Positions 35,375-44,287 of a DNA stretch of 64,000 bases are shown piece after piece. The notes under the pieces were generated by a model, which did not search any database, was not told where the DNA came from, and saw only the letters and a list, made by a program, of their open reading frames with translations. Source of the stretch: Methylomusa anaerophila. GTDB taxonomy: Bacteria > Bacillota > Negativicutes > Sporomusales > Sporomusaceae. The stretch's first letter is position 1, and each line of letters begins with the position of its first letter. Where the stretch lies: positions 1,546,001 through 1,610,000 of the forward strand of contig NZ_AP018449.1 of the NCBI RefSeq assembly GCF_003966895.1. The letters run 5' to 3'. The position numbers were made by a program, and so were the translations under genes.

Positions 35375-35414
35375 TTGACTGAAATAAGTGACTGTGATAA
35401 TATTGATATATCAA
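35375..35414 (+). promoter_or_regulatory. marR promoter with palindromic operator
   Basis: TTGACT (35375-35380), 17 bp, TAATAT (35398-35403), overlapped by the 12-bp palindrome TTGATATATCAA (35403-35414). The identical palindrome lies after marR at 35890-35901. Confidence 0.7.
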
Positions 35415-35434
35415 CTATATTAAGGGAATAACTT

Positions 35435-35872
35435 ATGAAAATTACCGGAGCAATATCAACCAGTTCTTTAATAACCAAAATGGCCTTACGCATCAAAGCT
35501 GAAATTAACAATGCCTTTCAAGAGAGCGGAGCCAATATTACCAGTGAACAATGGGGAGTATTGAAATGTTTATGGCGGAAAGAAGGCATCTCGCAAAGCG
35601 AGATTGCGGAGAAGGTGAATAAGGATAAAGCAAGCGTCACCAGGATATTGGATATTATGCAAAAAAATAAGCTGATAACGCGCTGTGATGATGAACATGA
35701 CCGAAGAAGCTATCGTATATATCTGACAGAAGAAGGAAAAAATCTTGAAAACAAGTTGAAACCGGTCGTTCAGGCTACTATCCAGCGAATATACCAAAAT
35801 CTGGATGAATGTGAACTGGAAGTATTACAGAAATTATTACTTAAATTAGTGAAGAATGGTGACGATCAGTAA
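35435..35872 (+). CDS. MarR-family transcriptional regulator
   Basis: The 145-residue protein starts at ATG 35435 after AAGGGAAT. The winged helix-turn-helix is complete: TSEQWGVLKCLWRKEGISQSEIAEKV, NKDKASVTRILDIMQKNKLI and the wing CDDEHDRRSYRIYLTEEGK (the DxRxxxxxLT signature). It is probably autoregulated through TTGATATATCAA at its promoter and controls the GH13/MFS pair downstream through the identical site at 35890. Confidence 0.93.
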   Translation: MKITGAISTSSLITKMALRIKAEINNAFQESGANITSEQWGVLKCLWRKEGISQSEIAEKVNKDKASVTRILDIMQKNKLITRCDDEHDRRSYRIYLTEEGKNLENKLKPVVQATIQRIYQNLDECELEVLQKLLLKLVKNGDDQ

Positions 35873-35889
35873 TTTTTTTGCCTATATAG

Positions 35890-35901
35890 TTGATATATCA
35901 A
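35890..35901. promoter_or_regulatory. Second copy of the MarR-type operator upstream of the GH13 gene
   Basis: TTGATATATCAA, identical to the site at the marR promoter, lies 107 bp upstream of the GH13 start in an AT-rich spacer. Confidence 0.65.
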
Positions 35902-36007
35902 TTATATATTTATCAACATTAACTGCCGGCATAATTGTAAGTGTGTGCAGATTCCTGTTATATCGCGTCAGCGGTGAAAAATTATCTATAATCCGGAGGT
36001 TTTCAGC

Positions 36008-37363
36008 ATGTTATGGGCCAGGGATGCCTTTTTTTATCATATTTATCCGCTGGGCTTCTGTGGAGCCCCCCGGCATAATGACTACTCTTTGCCCGCCACG
36101 CCCCGGCTGTTAAAGATTCTCGACTGGATACAGCACATAAAGGAGCTGGGGGTAAATGCTCTTTTGCTTGGTCCGGTATTCGAGTCGGGTTCCCATGGTT
36201 ATGATATCGTTGATTATCAGCAAATTGACAGGCGTTTGGGGGATAAAGGAACTTTTCAGCAACTGACAAGCCGGCTTCACGAAAACGGGATAAGGATTGT
36301 CGTCGACGGGGTATTCAACCATGTGGGGCGAGATTTTTGGGCCTTTAAAGATGTTGTCAAAAAAGGGCGGCAGTCTGAATATGTAAGCTGGTTCGACCGG
36401 GTCGATTTCACGGCAGGAAGTCCTTACGGCGACCCATTCAGTTATGAAGGCTGGGAAGGTCACTACAATCTGGTAAAACTGAATTTGCAAAATCCGGCGG
36501 TCAAAGCCTATATTTTTTCGGCGGTAAAAAAGTGGCTGGATTTATATGACATTGACGGGATACGGCTTGATGTCGCCTACTGTCTGGATAGTAGCTTCAT
36601 TCAGGAACTGGCAGCCCTGGGCAAATCCGTCAAAAGGGACTTGTGGCTAATGGGTGAGGTAATACACGGTGACTATAACCGCTGGGTCAATCCTTCGCTT
36701 TTAGACTCGGTCACTAACTATGAGTGCTTTAAAGGGCTTTATTCCAGTCATAATGACAAGAACTATTTTGAAATTGCCTATTCTCTCAACCGGCAATTTG
36801 GCGAAAAAGGCCTGTATAAGGACCTGATGCTGTATAACTTTGCCGACAATAATGACGTTACACGAGTCGGCAGTATCCTTCATAATCCGGCTTACTTGTA
36901 TCCTCTTCATGCCTTGTTGTTTACCATGCCGGGAATACCTTCCGTTTATTACGGCAGCGAATGGGGCATTGCCGGTAAAAAGGGCGATGGCTCGGATGAA
37001 GATTTGCGGCCGGCGCTTGATTTGACTGTTGTCAGTAAAAACAGCCCCAATAAGGATTTAGCGAAAGCAATCAGACGGTTTGCCCAAATAAGAAAAGAGC
37101 ATAAAGCTTTGCGGGAAGGGAATTACCGGCAGCTCCTGGTACGCAGCCGGCAATATGCCTTTTTCCGGCAAACCCGGGACGAAGCGATTGTGGTAATCGT
37201 AAATTCGTCCTCCCAGAGCGCGGCAGTAGACTTGGAAATTCCGGTTGACGGTTCAATGCTTTTGGATTTAGTAAATAATGGGGCAAAATTTCCTATTCGT
37301 AACCGCAAAGCCTATATTCCTCTATCGCCCTACTGGACCAGAATTTTGGAGGTGAGGCGGTGA
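36008..37363 (+). CDS. GH13 alpha-amylase-family glycosidase (cyclomaltodextrinase/neopullulanase-like), cytoplasmic
   Basis: The 451-residue protein starts at ATG 36008 after GGAGG. GH13 regions are in order: DGVFNHVG (about 99-106), GIRLDVAY with nucleophile D188, LMGEVIHGD with acid/base E217, and FADNNDVTR with D283. No signal peptide and no N-terminal starch-binding domain are present, so it is a short intracellular enzyme. The family hydrolyses or transfers alpha-1,4-glucans; cyclomaltodextrinase-like activity is a guess. It overlaps the MFS gene by 4 bp and appears to be under MarR control, which is unusual for a carbohydrate enzyme. Confidence 0.9.
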   Translation: MLWARDAFFYHIYPLGFCGAPRHNDYSLPATPRLLKILDWIQHIKELGVNALLLGPVFESGSHGYDIVDYQQIDRRLGDKGTFQQLTSRLHENGIRIVVDGVFNHVGRDFWAFKDVVKKGRQSEYVSWFDRVDFTAGSPYGDPFSYEGWEGHYNLVKLNLQNPAVKAYIFSAVKKWLDLYDIDGIRLDVAYCLDSSFIQELAALGKSVKRDLWLMGEVIHGDYNRWVNPSLLDSVTNYECFKGLYSSHNDKNYFEIAYSLNRQFGEKGLYKDLMLYNFADNNDVTRVGSILHNPAYLYPLHALLFTMPGIPSVYYGSEWGIAGKKGDGSDEDLRPALDLTVVSKNSPNKDLAKAIRRFAQIRKEHKALREGNYRQLLVRSRQYAFFRQTRDEAIVVIVNSSSQSAAVDLEIPVDGSMLLDLVNNGAKFPIRNRKAYIPLSPYWTRILEVRR

Positions 37364-38964
37364 ACATCCCCCGCTTGGCGCTGCCGGATGCGACATACCG
37401 GTGGTGGGCGCTGGCAGTAACGATTATCGGCAATTTCATGAGCATGCTGGACACTAGTATCGTCAATATCGCCATCCCCAAGCTGATGGCGGTCTTTGCG
37501 GTGGAAGCGAAAAATGCTCAGTGGATTTTGACCGCCTACATGCTGACCCTAGGGATGATGCAGCCAGTCAGCGGCTATTTCTGCGACAGGTTCGGCACGA
37601 GGCGGATGTACCTGTTCAGCCTGACCGTGTTTACTGGCGGCTCGGCATTGTGCGGTATGGCCTGGAGCAACGACAGCATGGTCCTTTTCCGCGTCATCCA
37701 AGCTATCGGCGGCGGCCTCGTTTATCCTGTGACCATGACAATCGTTTATCATAATTTTCCGTGCGAGGAGCGCTATCAGGCTATGAGCATCTGGGGCCTG
37801 TCGGCAATGGTTGCGCCGGCAATCGGTCCGGCTTTGAGCGGCTATCTCGTCGAGTACTGGGACTGGCGAGTGATTTTTGCCATCAATGTCCCGGTAGGTT
37901 TTATAGGTTATCTGCTGGCCGCGTTGATCCTGCGGGAAAGCGTATTGAACCGCAACGGCAAGTTTGACGCCGGCGGCTTTATCACGTCGTCCCTGGGGCT
38001 GCTGTGCCTGCTGCTGGCGCTCAACAAGGGGGCGGAAGAAGGCTGGACGTCGCCCTATATTATTGCTCTATTATATGTTTCCTTTGCCAGTCTGGCGTTA
38101 TTTGTCGCTATTGAGCTTAAGTCTGAGAACCCGCTTCTTGACTTGACAGTGTTTACGAAATGGAATTTTACCTGCAGTTCCTGCGTTTTGTTCATCGGGA
38201 CTGCCGGCCTGTACGGCGGTCTTTTCCTGGTGCCGCTGTTTATGGAGAATATCCGCGGCTATACGGCGATGCAGACCGGCGTCTTGCTGTTGCCGGCGGC
38301 CTTGGTTTCCGGCCTGATGATGCCCGTAGCAATCAGGATCGCCCGCAGAGTCGGCCCCAAACCGGTGGTAATTGCCGGTATAGTCATCCTGGGAATGGCT
38401 TCCCTGCCTTTTGTACACCTAAATATGGATACCGGCTACTACACCATACTTTTCGTCATGATGTTGAGGGGAGCGGGGCTGGGATTATTTCTGATGACCG
38501 CCACCACACTGGGGATGAACGCCCTTCCTCTGGCTAAAATGAGCCGGGCGACAGCGATGAAAAGCATGATCCGCCAAATTGCCGGATCATTCGGTATCGC
38601 CTTATTATCGACAGTGATCCAGCATCGTCAGGCATATCATCTGGCCCACATCGCGGAATACATGAATGCCGCCTCCTTGCCCATGAAGCAAACACTAGCG
38701 AATTGCCAAGACCTGTTTTTTAAGGTGGGGGGATCGCCCGGTGCGGCAAAACACATGCTGACCTACAGCGACAGCCTGTACGCCCGGGCTGGCTTCGCCC
38801 CGGGAATCATCCAGGCCAAGGCTTTGGCTCTGCTTAGTTCCGCCGTACAAAAGCAGGCGGCAATCTTCGCCTTTAATGACGCTTTTGCCGTTTTGGCGTT
38901 GATTTGTTTTTGCGGTATAATTCCCGCATGGTTGCTGCGAAGTCGGCAAAAAAGCAAAAATTAG
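37360..38964 (+). CDS. MFS drug exporter, DHA2 (EmrB/QacA) family
   Basis: The 534-residue protein starts at GTG 37360, overlapping the GH13 stop. It has about 14 transmembrane segments and the DHA2 signatures LDTSIVNIAIPKLM (motif D1), WILTAYMLTLGMMQPVSGYFCDRFGTRRMYL (motif A region, split by me for length) and GPALSGYLVEYWDWRVIFAIN (motif C region). DHA2 pumps export drugs and toxic compounds by proton antiport. Pairing with a MarR regulator is typical of efflux systems. The C-terminal 80 residues are longer than average. No EmrA-type adaptor gene is nearby. Confidence 0.92.
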   Translation: MNIPRLALPDATYRWWALAVTIIGNFMSMLDTSIVNIAIPKLMAVFAVEAKNAQWILTAYMLTLGMMQPVSGYFCDRFGTRRMYLFSLTVFTGGSALCGMAWSNDSMVLFRVIQAIGGGLVYPVTMTIVYHNFPCEERYQAMSIWGLSAMVAPAIGPALSGYLVEYWDWRVIFAINVPVGFIGYLLAALILRESVLNRNGKFDAGGFITSSLGLLCLLLALNKGAEEGWTSPYIIALLYVSFASLALFVAIELKSENPLLDLTVFTKWNFTCSSCVLFIGTAGLYGGLFLVPLFMENIRGYTAMQTGVLLLPAALVSGLMMPVAIRIARRVGPKPVVIAGIVILGMASLPFVHLNMDTGYYTILFVMMLRGAGLGLFLMTATTLGMNALPLAKMSRATAMKSMIRQIAGSFGIALLSTVIQHRQAYHLAHIAEYMNAASLPMKQTLANCQDLFFKVGGSPGAAKHMLTYSDSLYARAGFAPGIIQAKALALLSSAVQKQAAIFAFNDAFAVLALICFCGIIPAWLLRSRQKSKN

Positions 38965-39141
38965 TTGCAAACAATCGGCGCGCTGTCAGCACGTCAATAC
39001 GAGTTGAAACAAATCAGATTAATTGCTTCTGCTTCCCTGGGAAGCGGTGCAATCCCTACCATTACTACCATCACTACCATCGCCGGAAACATTGAGTGGA
39101 TCAGCGAAGTACGAGGCGAGCGGATAGAAGAACTTTGTTAA
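38965..39141 (+). CDS. Possible small ORF or gene remnant with Thr-Ile repeat
   Basis: A 58-codon frame runs from a TTG directly after the MFS stop to TAA 39141. It encodes QTIGALSARQYELKQIRLIA, SASLGSGAIPTITTITTIAG and NIEWISEVRGERIEELC. There is no ribosome binding site at the TTG, so it may be the tail of a lost gene. The end of the frame (GAGGCGAGCGGATAGAAGAA) resembles the DNA just after the next chemotaxis gene (41540-41559). The rest of the 38965-39507 gap holds the c-di-GMP riboswitch. Confidence 0.25.
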   Translation: MQTIGALSARQYELKQIRLIASASLGSGAIPTITTITTIAGNIEWISEVRGERIEELC

Positions 39142-39267
39142 AAACCGTTATAGTATGTTAAGTTTCCGGGAAACTCATTGACGAGTTTACAGTAAGAGGC
39201 TTATACTAAGTTTAGACGACAATATAATCCAATAATCGACATTGATATGGCGTTCCTATATCATATT

Positions 39268-39352
39268 TTATGGCAAACTCGTTGAAAAACGAGGACGCAA
39301 AGCCGTGGGTCTAAGGGCGGGTGCTTCCTATGACTGCCTGGTTGCTCTTGTG
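39268..39352 (+). ncRNA. c-di-GMP-I (GEMM) riboswitch aptamer
   Basis: The conserved features of the GEMM-I aptamer are present in order: GGCAAA, a stem CTCGTT closed by a GAAA tetraloop with AACGAG (39278-39293), the nearly invariant GGACGCAAAGCC (39293-39304), GGGTCTAAG, and the second stem with TATGACTGCCTGGTTGC at its 3' side, the usual tetraloop-receptor region. It lies about 155 bp upstream of a chemotaxis receptor gene, a common target of this class. It is followed by an overlapping terminator. Confidence 0.92.
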
Positions 39353-39385
39353 AAAATTATTACAAGATGCTTAACCGGGTTTTTT
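39337..39385 (+). terminator. Riboswitch-controlled terminator (expression platform)
   Basis: CCTGGTT...TCTTGT pairs with ACAAGA...AACCGGG and is followed by TTTTTT (39380-39385). Its left arm reuses the aptamer 3' segment GCCTGGTTGC. Aptamer and terminator are therefore mutually exclusive, which predicts that c-di-GMP turns transcription on. Confidence 0.8.
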
Positions 39386-39507
39386 ATTGTCCTTATTTAT
39401 TTATGGATATCTCGTACTGCCAAAAATTCAGTCACAGATATCTTGAAAAATAACTGCTGCCGGCTTAGCAAAGTCAACAAATTTACTGGACGGGAGATGG
39501 TTGGTCT

Positions 39508-41538
39508 ATGAAAATCACTAGCATGAAAACGAGGTTGCTCATCATCTTATTGCCCTTTTTTATTCTATCTTTTGGAGCATTGGTCGGGATTAGCTACTAT
39601 CTTTCTCTGCAGGCTCTAAGTCAGAGCGTTGATGAAACGGCGGCAGCGATGGGGTCGGATTATGCTTCCCGTATTTCCGGGCAGGTTTACAGTGCCAAAG
39701 TTCAGCTGGAATCGTTTGCCGGCATCAAAAGAATATACAATCCTTCTGACAGGCAGGCACTAAAGGAAGCTTTGTCTGAATGCGTTTCACGGCTTGATAT
39801 TCTAGAGAATATAACTTATATAGCACCAGACGGCATAGCGCTGAGACCTGACGGCAGCACGGTAAATCTTGGAGATCGGGAATATTTCAAACAAGTAATC
39901 ACAACAAAAAAACCGGCTGTTTCAGATGCTCTGATGAACAGGACAACCGGAAAAGCAGGAATAAATGTTGCTGTTCCGGTTCTTTATGAGGGGAAATTAA
40001 CCGGTGTACTGACCGGTTCCATTTCGATAGAAAAGATGCATAACCTGGTCAAAGAAGCAAAATTTAAAGAAACCGGCTATGCTTTAGTACTGGATTCCAA
40101 TGGCGTTGTCATCGTTCATCCGCGCTTTCCCGAGATGCAGGGTAAGCTCAATTTCAGCCAAAAGGAGATCAACCCTGAATTAAAGCTACAACGATCCGAA
40201 CTTGACGACCGTCTGGTAAAGCTGGTTCAAGAAGCTGCTTCAGGTAAGACTGTGCGCGGCAAATATCAATTTGTTGACGGCATCGATAGAATCGGGACCA
40301 TTGTCTCTATCAATCTGTTAGGCGGCCAGCGCTGGTTTATGATGGTAACAGCTCCGGAAGCCGAAGCAATCCATGAATTAAGCGCATTAAAACAGTCCCT
40401 GCTTGGGGGTGCATTCGTGTGTATTTTGCTGGCTGGCGTCTTCATTTTCATTATAAGCAAACGTATCGCGACTCCTATCACGTTGATTCGAAACGAATGC
40501 ATGCAGTTGGCACAAGGTGATCTGCGGGAACGACCACTCAATATTTCTTCCTACGATGAGATCGGGCAATTAACTAGAGATTTCAAAGAAATGCGAAACA
40601 ACTTGTATACACTTGTTTCAAAAGTATTGTCCCAATCCGAACAGTTGGCAGCATCCAGTGAAGAGTTAACCGCAAGCGCCCATCAATCCGCAGATGCGTC
40701 CAGTCAGATCGCCAGTTCCGTTGCCGAAATCGCCAGCGGGTCGGAGCAACAGGTAGCAGCCACCGGCCAGGTTGTAAAAGTGGCACAAGAACTGTCGGCA
40801 AGAACCGGGCAAATTTCCCTTGCTGCGCAAGAAGTGTCTTCGATTGCCCTTTCTACAGTACAATCGGCGGAACAAGGCCGTCAGGCAGTAGACCGGACTG
40901 AGGAACAAATGAATGGAATCGGTAAAGAATCGATTGCCCTTGAATCTGCCATTGTAGATTTAAGCAAAGGCTCTAGAGAAATCAGTGAAATTGTCACCTT
41001 GATTTCCACTATTTCCAATCAGACCAACTTGCTTGCCCTTAATGCCGCTATTGAAGCGGCACGAGCAGGTGAGGCGGGCCGTGGATTTGCGGTTGTGGCT
41101 GAGGAAGTCCGTAAGCTAGCGGAAGAATCGAATCAGGCTACGCAAAAGATTGGCACTCTTATACAGCAAAATCAGATCAATATGGACCGTGCTGTTGCCG
41201 CGTCCCAAACCGGGGCTGCAGGTATCAAATCAGGTATTCTTATGGTTCATAGCACGGGAGAAACGTTTAAGAATATCGTCGAAGCAATTCTCAAATTATC
41301 TGGAGAAATCAAAGATATCGCTGCAGCTATAAACCAGATGGCGGAAGGCAATCAATCTTTGTTTACCGCTATCCGCGAAATTGAGACTGTGGGTAAGACA
41401 TCGGCGGCCCAATCCCAGACAATCTCCGGCGCGACCGAGGAGCAAACCGCGGCTATGCAGGAAATCGCAACTTCAAGTCAAAGTCTAGCTCAAATGGCAA
41501 CGGAATTAACGCAAGCCGTCAGTAAGTTCAAGATATAG
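39508..41538 (+). CDS. Methyl-accepting chemotaxis protein with dCache sensor
   Basis: The 676-residue protein has a transmembrane helix near residues 10-35, then a double-Cache periplasmic domain. That domain includes [35 protein letters not shown] and [19 protein letters not shown] second transmembrane helix near 292-315 leads to a HAMP domain ([17 protein letters not shown]) and the signalling coiled coil, with tip [20 protein letters not shown] and [20 protein letters not shown]. The dCache_1 type often binds amino acids or other small metabolites. Expression is predicted to depend on c-di-GMP through the upstream riboswitch. Confidence 0.95.
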   Translation: MKITSMKTRLLIILLPFFILSFGALVGISYYLSLQALSQSVDETAAAMGSDYASRISGQVYSAKVQLESFAGIKRIYNPSDRQALKEALSECVSRLDILENITYIAPDGIALRPDGSTVNLGDREYFKQVITTKKPAVSDALMNRTTGKAGINVAVPVLYEGKLTGVLTGSISIEKMHNLVKEAKFKETGYALVLDSNGVVIVHPRFPEMQGKLNFSQKEINPELKLQRSELDDRLVKLVQEAASGKTVRGKYQFVDGIDRIGTIVSINLLGGQRWFMMVTAPEAEAIHELSALKQSLLGGAFVCILLAGVFIFIISKRIATPITLIRNECMQLAQGDLRERPLNISSYDEIGQLTRDFKEMRNNLYTLVSKVLSQSEQLAASSEELTASAHQSADASSQIASSVAEIASGSEQQVAATGQVVKVAQELSARTGQISLAAQEVSSIALSTVQSAEQGRQAVDRTEEQMNGIGKESIALESAIVDLSKGSREISEIVTLISTISNQTNLLALNAAIEAARAGEAGRGFAVVAEEVRKLAEESNQATQKIGTLIQQNQINMDRAVAASQTGAAGIKSGILMVHSTGETFKNIVEAILKLSGEIKDIAAAINQMAEGNQSLFTAIREIETVGKTSAAQSQTISGATEEQTAAMQEIATSSQSLAQMATELTQAVSKFKI

Positions 41539-41556
41539 GAGGCGCGCGGATAGAAG

Positions 41557-41594
41557 AAAGACTGCTTTGGTTTCAAAACTGAAGTAGTCTTTTT
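41557..41594 (+). terminator. Rho-independent terminator (repeat copy 2)
   Basis: AAAGACTGCTTTGGTTT pairs with AACTGAAGTAGTCTTT and is followed by TTTTT. Compared with copy 1 (31143-31180) one stem pair changes from C-G to T-A, a compensatory change, and others become wobbles. The downstream 20 bases are nearly identical. Confidence 0.8.
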
Positions 41595-41629
41595 CATTCT
41601 CACAGTGTTCTCACACCGCATTTCAATAG

Positions 41630-41905
41630 GGTCTTTTCTGCGTTGTCAAGGGACAGCAAATTGAGGAGTTCATCGATGGTATGACGATGGAGGGATACGC
41701 TCAAAATATAACCTGTGCGCTTTTAGTCAGCCATGGAATACCTGGTCCCTTGTTCCGCGTCGAAGGGGTTGAAAAAATATACACTGAATCAGCATCAACA
41801 GATAAGACACTTAAGCTCTGGAAAGATGGCAAGCATTGCGTGACAAATCACGCAACAGAGACTATCATGTTATTTGCAGATTTCTTCACGGACAAATTAA
41901 AATAA
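41630..41905 (+). pseudogene. C-terminal fragment of an alpha/beta hydrolase
   Basis: The frame is open from 41630 (after TAG) to TAA 41905. It encodes IEEFIDGMTMEGYAQNITCA, LLVSHGIPGPLFRVEGVEKI and TLKLWKDGKHCVTNHATETI. This is the last quarter of an alpha/beta hydrolase of the same kind as the next gene, with the catalytic-His region (KHCVTNH) preserved. The nucleophile and N-terminal parts are missing; the sequence upstream is the chemotaxis gene's terminator. An ATG at 41681 exists, but no ribosome site precedes it. It is most likely a remnant of a deleted tandem paralogue. Confidence 0.7.
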
Positions 41906-41956
41906 TATATATCGTTGAAATTAGTATCCGAACTGCAAGAAGGGAGCGGAAAAAAT

Positions 41957-43072
41957 ATGGTTGATTTGACTTTAAAAGAAAAGTTTGCTTTTAAATTTAT
42001 TTTTAATGAAAGCAGAGTTTACTCCAGATGGTATGGCAGATTTCTATCTTTTGGGATTGATTACGGAAGATTAAAAAGGGTCATTGCCAGAATACCAAAT
42101 TGGTTAGAATGGTGCAATCAATGGACAAAAGAAGGTGATGAGCTTTATCGAAAAGCTGAAAAAGCTTTGAATGAGGGAAATGAGTTTAAATCAAGGGCAT
42201 TATTTCACGAGGCGGTTGGATGCTATCACACTGGGCAGCATATATTCTTTATTGACAGCAGTCAGAAAGAAGCAACCCAAGAAAAGGCAAGAATGAGCTA
42301 TCAGAGAGCTATTGCTTTATACAATGAAAAAGAATGTCCAATACGAATTGAGGTGCCGTTTGAAGGAGTGAAAATCCCAGGGTATTTAAGACTCTCAGGT
42401 GCACCTGGCAGTCCATTGATCATTTTTGTTAATGGAATGGACAATATAAAGGAGGCAGAGGGGCATTCCCAGGGAACGATGTTCAAACAGAATGGTTTCA
42501 ACTATTTTACATTTGATGGGCCGGGCCAGGGTGAGATGTGGAAGAGCATGAAGTATGACGTTAAGAAATATCATAAGGCAGTATCTGCTATCATTGATTG
42601 GTTTGAGCAAAACCAGACCTATGGAATAAATATGGACAAGGTTGCCTTAGTGGGATTCAGTCTTGGGGGATACCTGGCTCCAATGAGCGCTGCACTGGAT
42701 AAAAGGGTGAAATGTGTGGTAGGAAACAGCGGGCTTGTTTTCATTGGAGGTATAAATGGCTTAAAACGGCTTAACCCAATATGGCAGCGTGGAGTTACAT
42801 ACATGACAGGATGTAATACGCTTGAAGCGGCAGTGGACAAATTTGACTGGGACATTGAACAGGATGTAAGCCTGAAAGTACCTTTACTGTTCTATCATGC
42901 AGGCAGGGATGAGGTCATGCCTTCACCAAAGCTGCATGCAGATAAGGTTATGCGGTGGGCAAAGGGTGAAAAAACGCTTAAATATTTTGAACATGCAGAA
43001 CACTGTACGCAGGATTATCTGGATGAGGTTTTTCCGGAAATAATTGACTGGTTTAAGAAAAAGCTTATTTAG
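41957..43072 (+). CDS. Alpha/beta hydrolase (FrsA/pseudooxynicotine-hydrolase-like)
   Basis: The start is ATG 41957, set by AAGGGAGCGG upstream; the frame is open back to TTG 41915. The protein has about 371 residues. An N-terminal helical part of about 115 residues precedes the hydrolase core with PLIIFVNGMDNIKEAEGHS (oxyanion region), the nucleophile elbow VALVGFSLGGYLAP, FYHAGRDEVMPSPKL (acid) and FEHAEHCTQDY (His). The layout resembles 2,6-dihydroxypseudooxynicotine hydrolase and other C-C bond or esterase-type members; the substrate is unknown. The gene is AT-richer than its neighbours. Confidence 0.88.
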   Translation: MVDLTLKEKFAFKFIFNESRVYSRWYGRFLSFGIDYGRLKRVIARIPNWLEWCNQWTKEGDELYRKAEKALNEGNEFKSRALFHEAVGCYHTGQHIFFIDSSQKEATQEKARMSYQRAIALYNEKECPIRIEVPFEGVKIPGYLRLSGAPGSPLIIFVNGMDNIKEAEGHSQGTMFKQNGFNYFTFDGPGQGEMWKSMKYDVKKYHKAVSAIIDWFEQNQTYGINMDKVALVGFSLGGYLAPMSAALDKRVKCVVGNSGLVFIGGINGLKRLNPIWQRGVTYMTGCNTLEAAVDKFDWDIEQDVSLKVPLLFYHAGRDEVMPSPKLHADKVMRWAKGEKTLKYFEHAEHCTQDYLDEVFPEIIDWFKKKLI

Positions 43073-43085
43073 GCCGGCATTCCGA

Positions 43086-44261
43086 CTAACTCACAAGCGA
43101 AGAAAGAACCGCTGCTTTGGTCACAATTCCGACAAGTTGTTTGTTTTCATCGGTAACCGCTATCGGATATTTGGCTTCGGCAGCAACCGGCAAAAGTTCC
43201 TGCAAAGCAAAATCGGGACTTGTTAGCGGAATGTCGCGAACAACGGCTTCCTCCATACTTAGGAGACCGTTGCGGACATTCATCACATTATCAAGTGTCA
43301 CCAAACCTAACAATTGCATATTATCGTTTACCATATAGACACTGGACACACCGTTGGATACCATTTGCCGCATGGCTACATGCCATCCGTCTCCTGATTT
43401 TACTATTGCCGATGGTGAGGACATGATATTTTTTACAGATAATATTTTTGTCCTGTCGATATCGCGGATCAAATTTTCGACATAACTATCCGCTGGTTTA
43501 TCCAATACCTGTTCAGGCGATCCAATCTGGACTATACAGCCGTCTTTCATAATGGCAACACGGTTGCCGATTTTAAAAGCTTCATTAATGTCATGGGTAA
43601 TAAATACGATAGTTTTTTTAACTTTTCTTTGTATGCTCAGCAGTTCGAACTGCATATCTCTTCTGATGATCGGATCTAATGCGGAAAAGGGCTCATCCAT
43701 AAGGAGAATGTCAGGATTATTCGCCAGCGCACGGGCCAATCCAACCCGTTGGCGCATTCCGCCGCTCAATGCCGGAATCGGGTGGTTCTCCCAACCAGCC
43801 AAGCCGACAAGACCGATCATTTCTGATGCCCTTTGTTCGCGCTCCAGCTTGTTACAGCCCCGTATCTCCAGCCCATATACCACATTGCCCATGACATTGC
43901 GGTGATTCATGAGTCCGAAATTCTGAAATACCATCGCAATATTGTCTCGGCGATAGTCCATAAGCTGCTGCTTGGTATAATGCGTAATATCCGAGCCTTT
44001 AAAATATATTTGGCCGCGGGTCGGTTGATGCAATAGATTGAGACAGCGCAGCAGTGTTGATTTTCCACTTCCGGAAAGACCGATAATCGCAAAGATCTCA
44101 CCTGGCGCTACTGACAAGCTGGCATCAAATACGCCAACCGTAACTCCGGTACGTTTTTGGATGTCTTCTTTGCTTTCGCCGGCCTCCAGCTGTTTTAAGG
44201 CTGCAGTTGGGTTAGACCCGAATAGCATAGTAAGATGCTCTACTCGCAGAATCTCATCCAT
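43086..44261 (-). CDS. Glycine betaine/proline ABC transporter ATP-binding protein with CBS domains
   Basis: The start is ATG 44261 (AAGGAG upstream). The longer frame back to 44546 is an overlap with the permease gene in another phase. The 391-residue protein has Walker A (GLSGSGKSTLLRCLN), a signature region (ALSGGMRQRVGLARALA), Walker B (ILLMDEPFSALD) and the H-loop (VFITHDINEA). Two C-terminal CBS domains follow (ILSVKNIMSSPSA and VVRDIPLTSPDFALQELLPV). This is the OpuAA/ProV type, in which CBS domains sense ionic strength or nucleotides. It completes a three-gene transporter operon on the minus strand. Confidence 0.94.
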   Translation of the reverse strand: MDEILRVEHLTMLFGSNPTAALKQLEAGESKEDIQKRTGVTVGVFDASLSVAPGEIFAIIGLSGSGKSTLLRCLNLLHQPTRGQIYFKGSDITHYTKQQLMDYRRDNIAMVFQNFGLMNHRNVMGNVVYGLEIRGCNKLEREQRASEMIGLVGLAGWENHPIPALSGGMRQRVGLARALANNPDILLMDEPFSALDPIIRRDMQFELLSIQRKVKKTIVFITHDINEAFKIGNRVAIMKDGCIVQIGSPEQVLDKPADSYVENLIRDIDRTKILSVKNIMSSPSAIVKSGDGWHVAMRQMVSNGVSSVYMVNDNMQLLGLVTLDNVMNVRNGLLSMEEAVVRDIPLTSPDFALQELLPVAAEAKYPIAVTDENKQLVGIVTKAAVLSSLVS

Positions 44262-44287
44262 TTCGCGTCTCCTTTCGAACTTGCTTA

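Noticed and set aside
39060..39100. Thr/Ile codon run as a thrL-like leader-peptide attenuator
   Set aside because: No ribosome site or start fits, no terminator follows directly, and the downstream gene is a chemoreceptor and not threonine biosynthesis.
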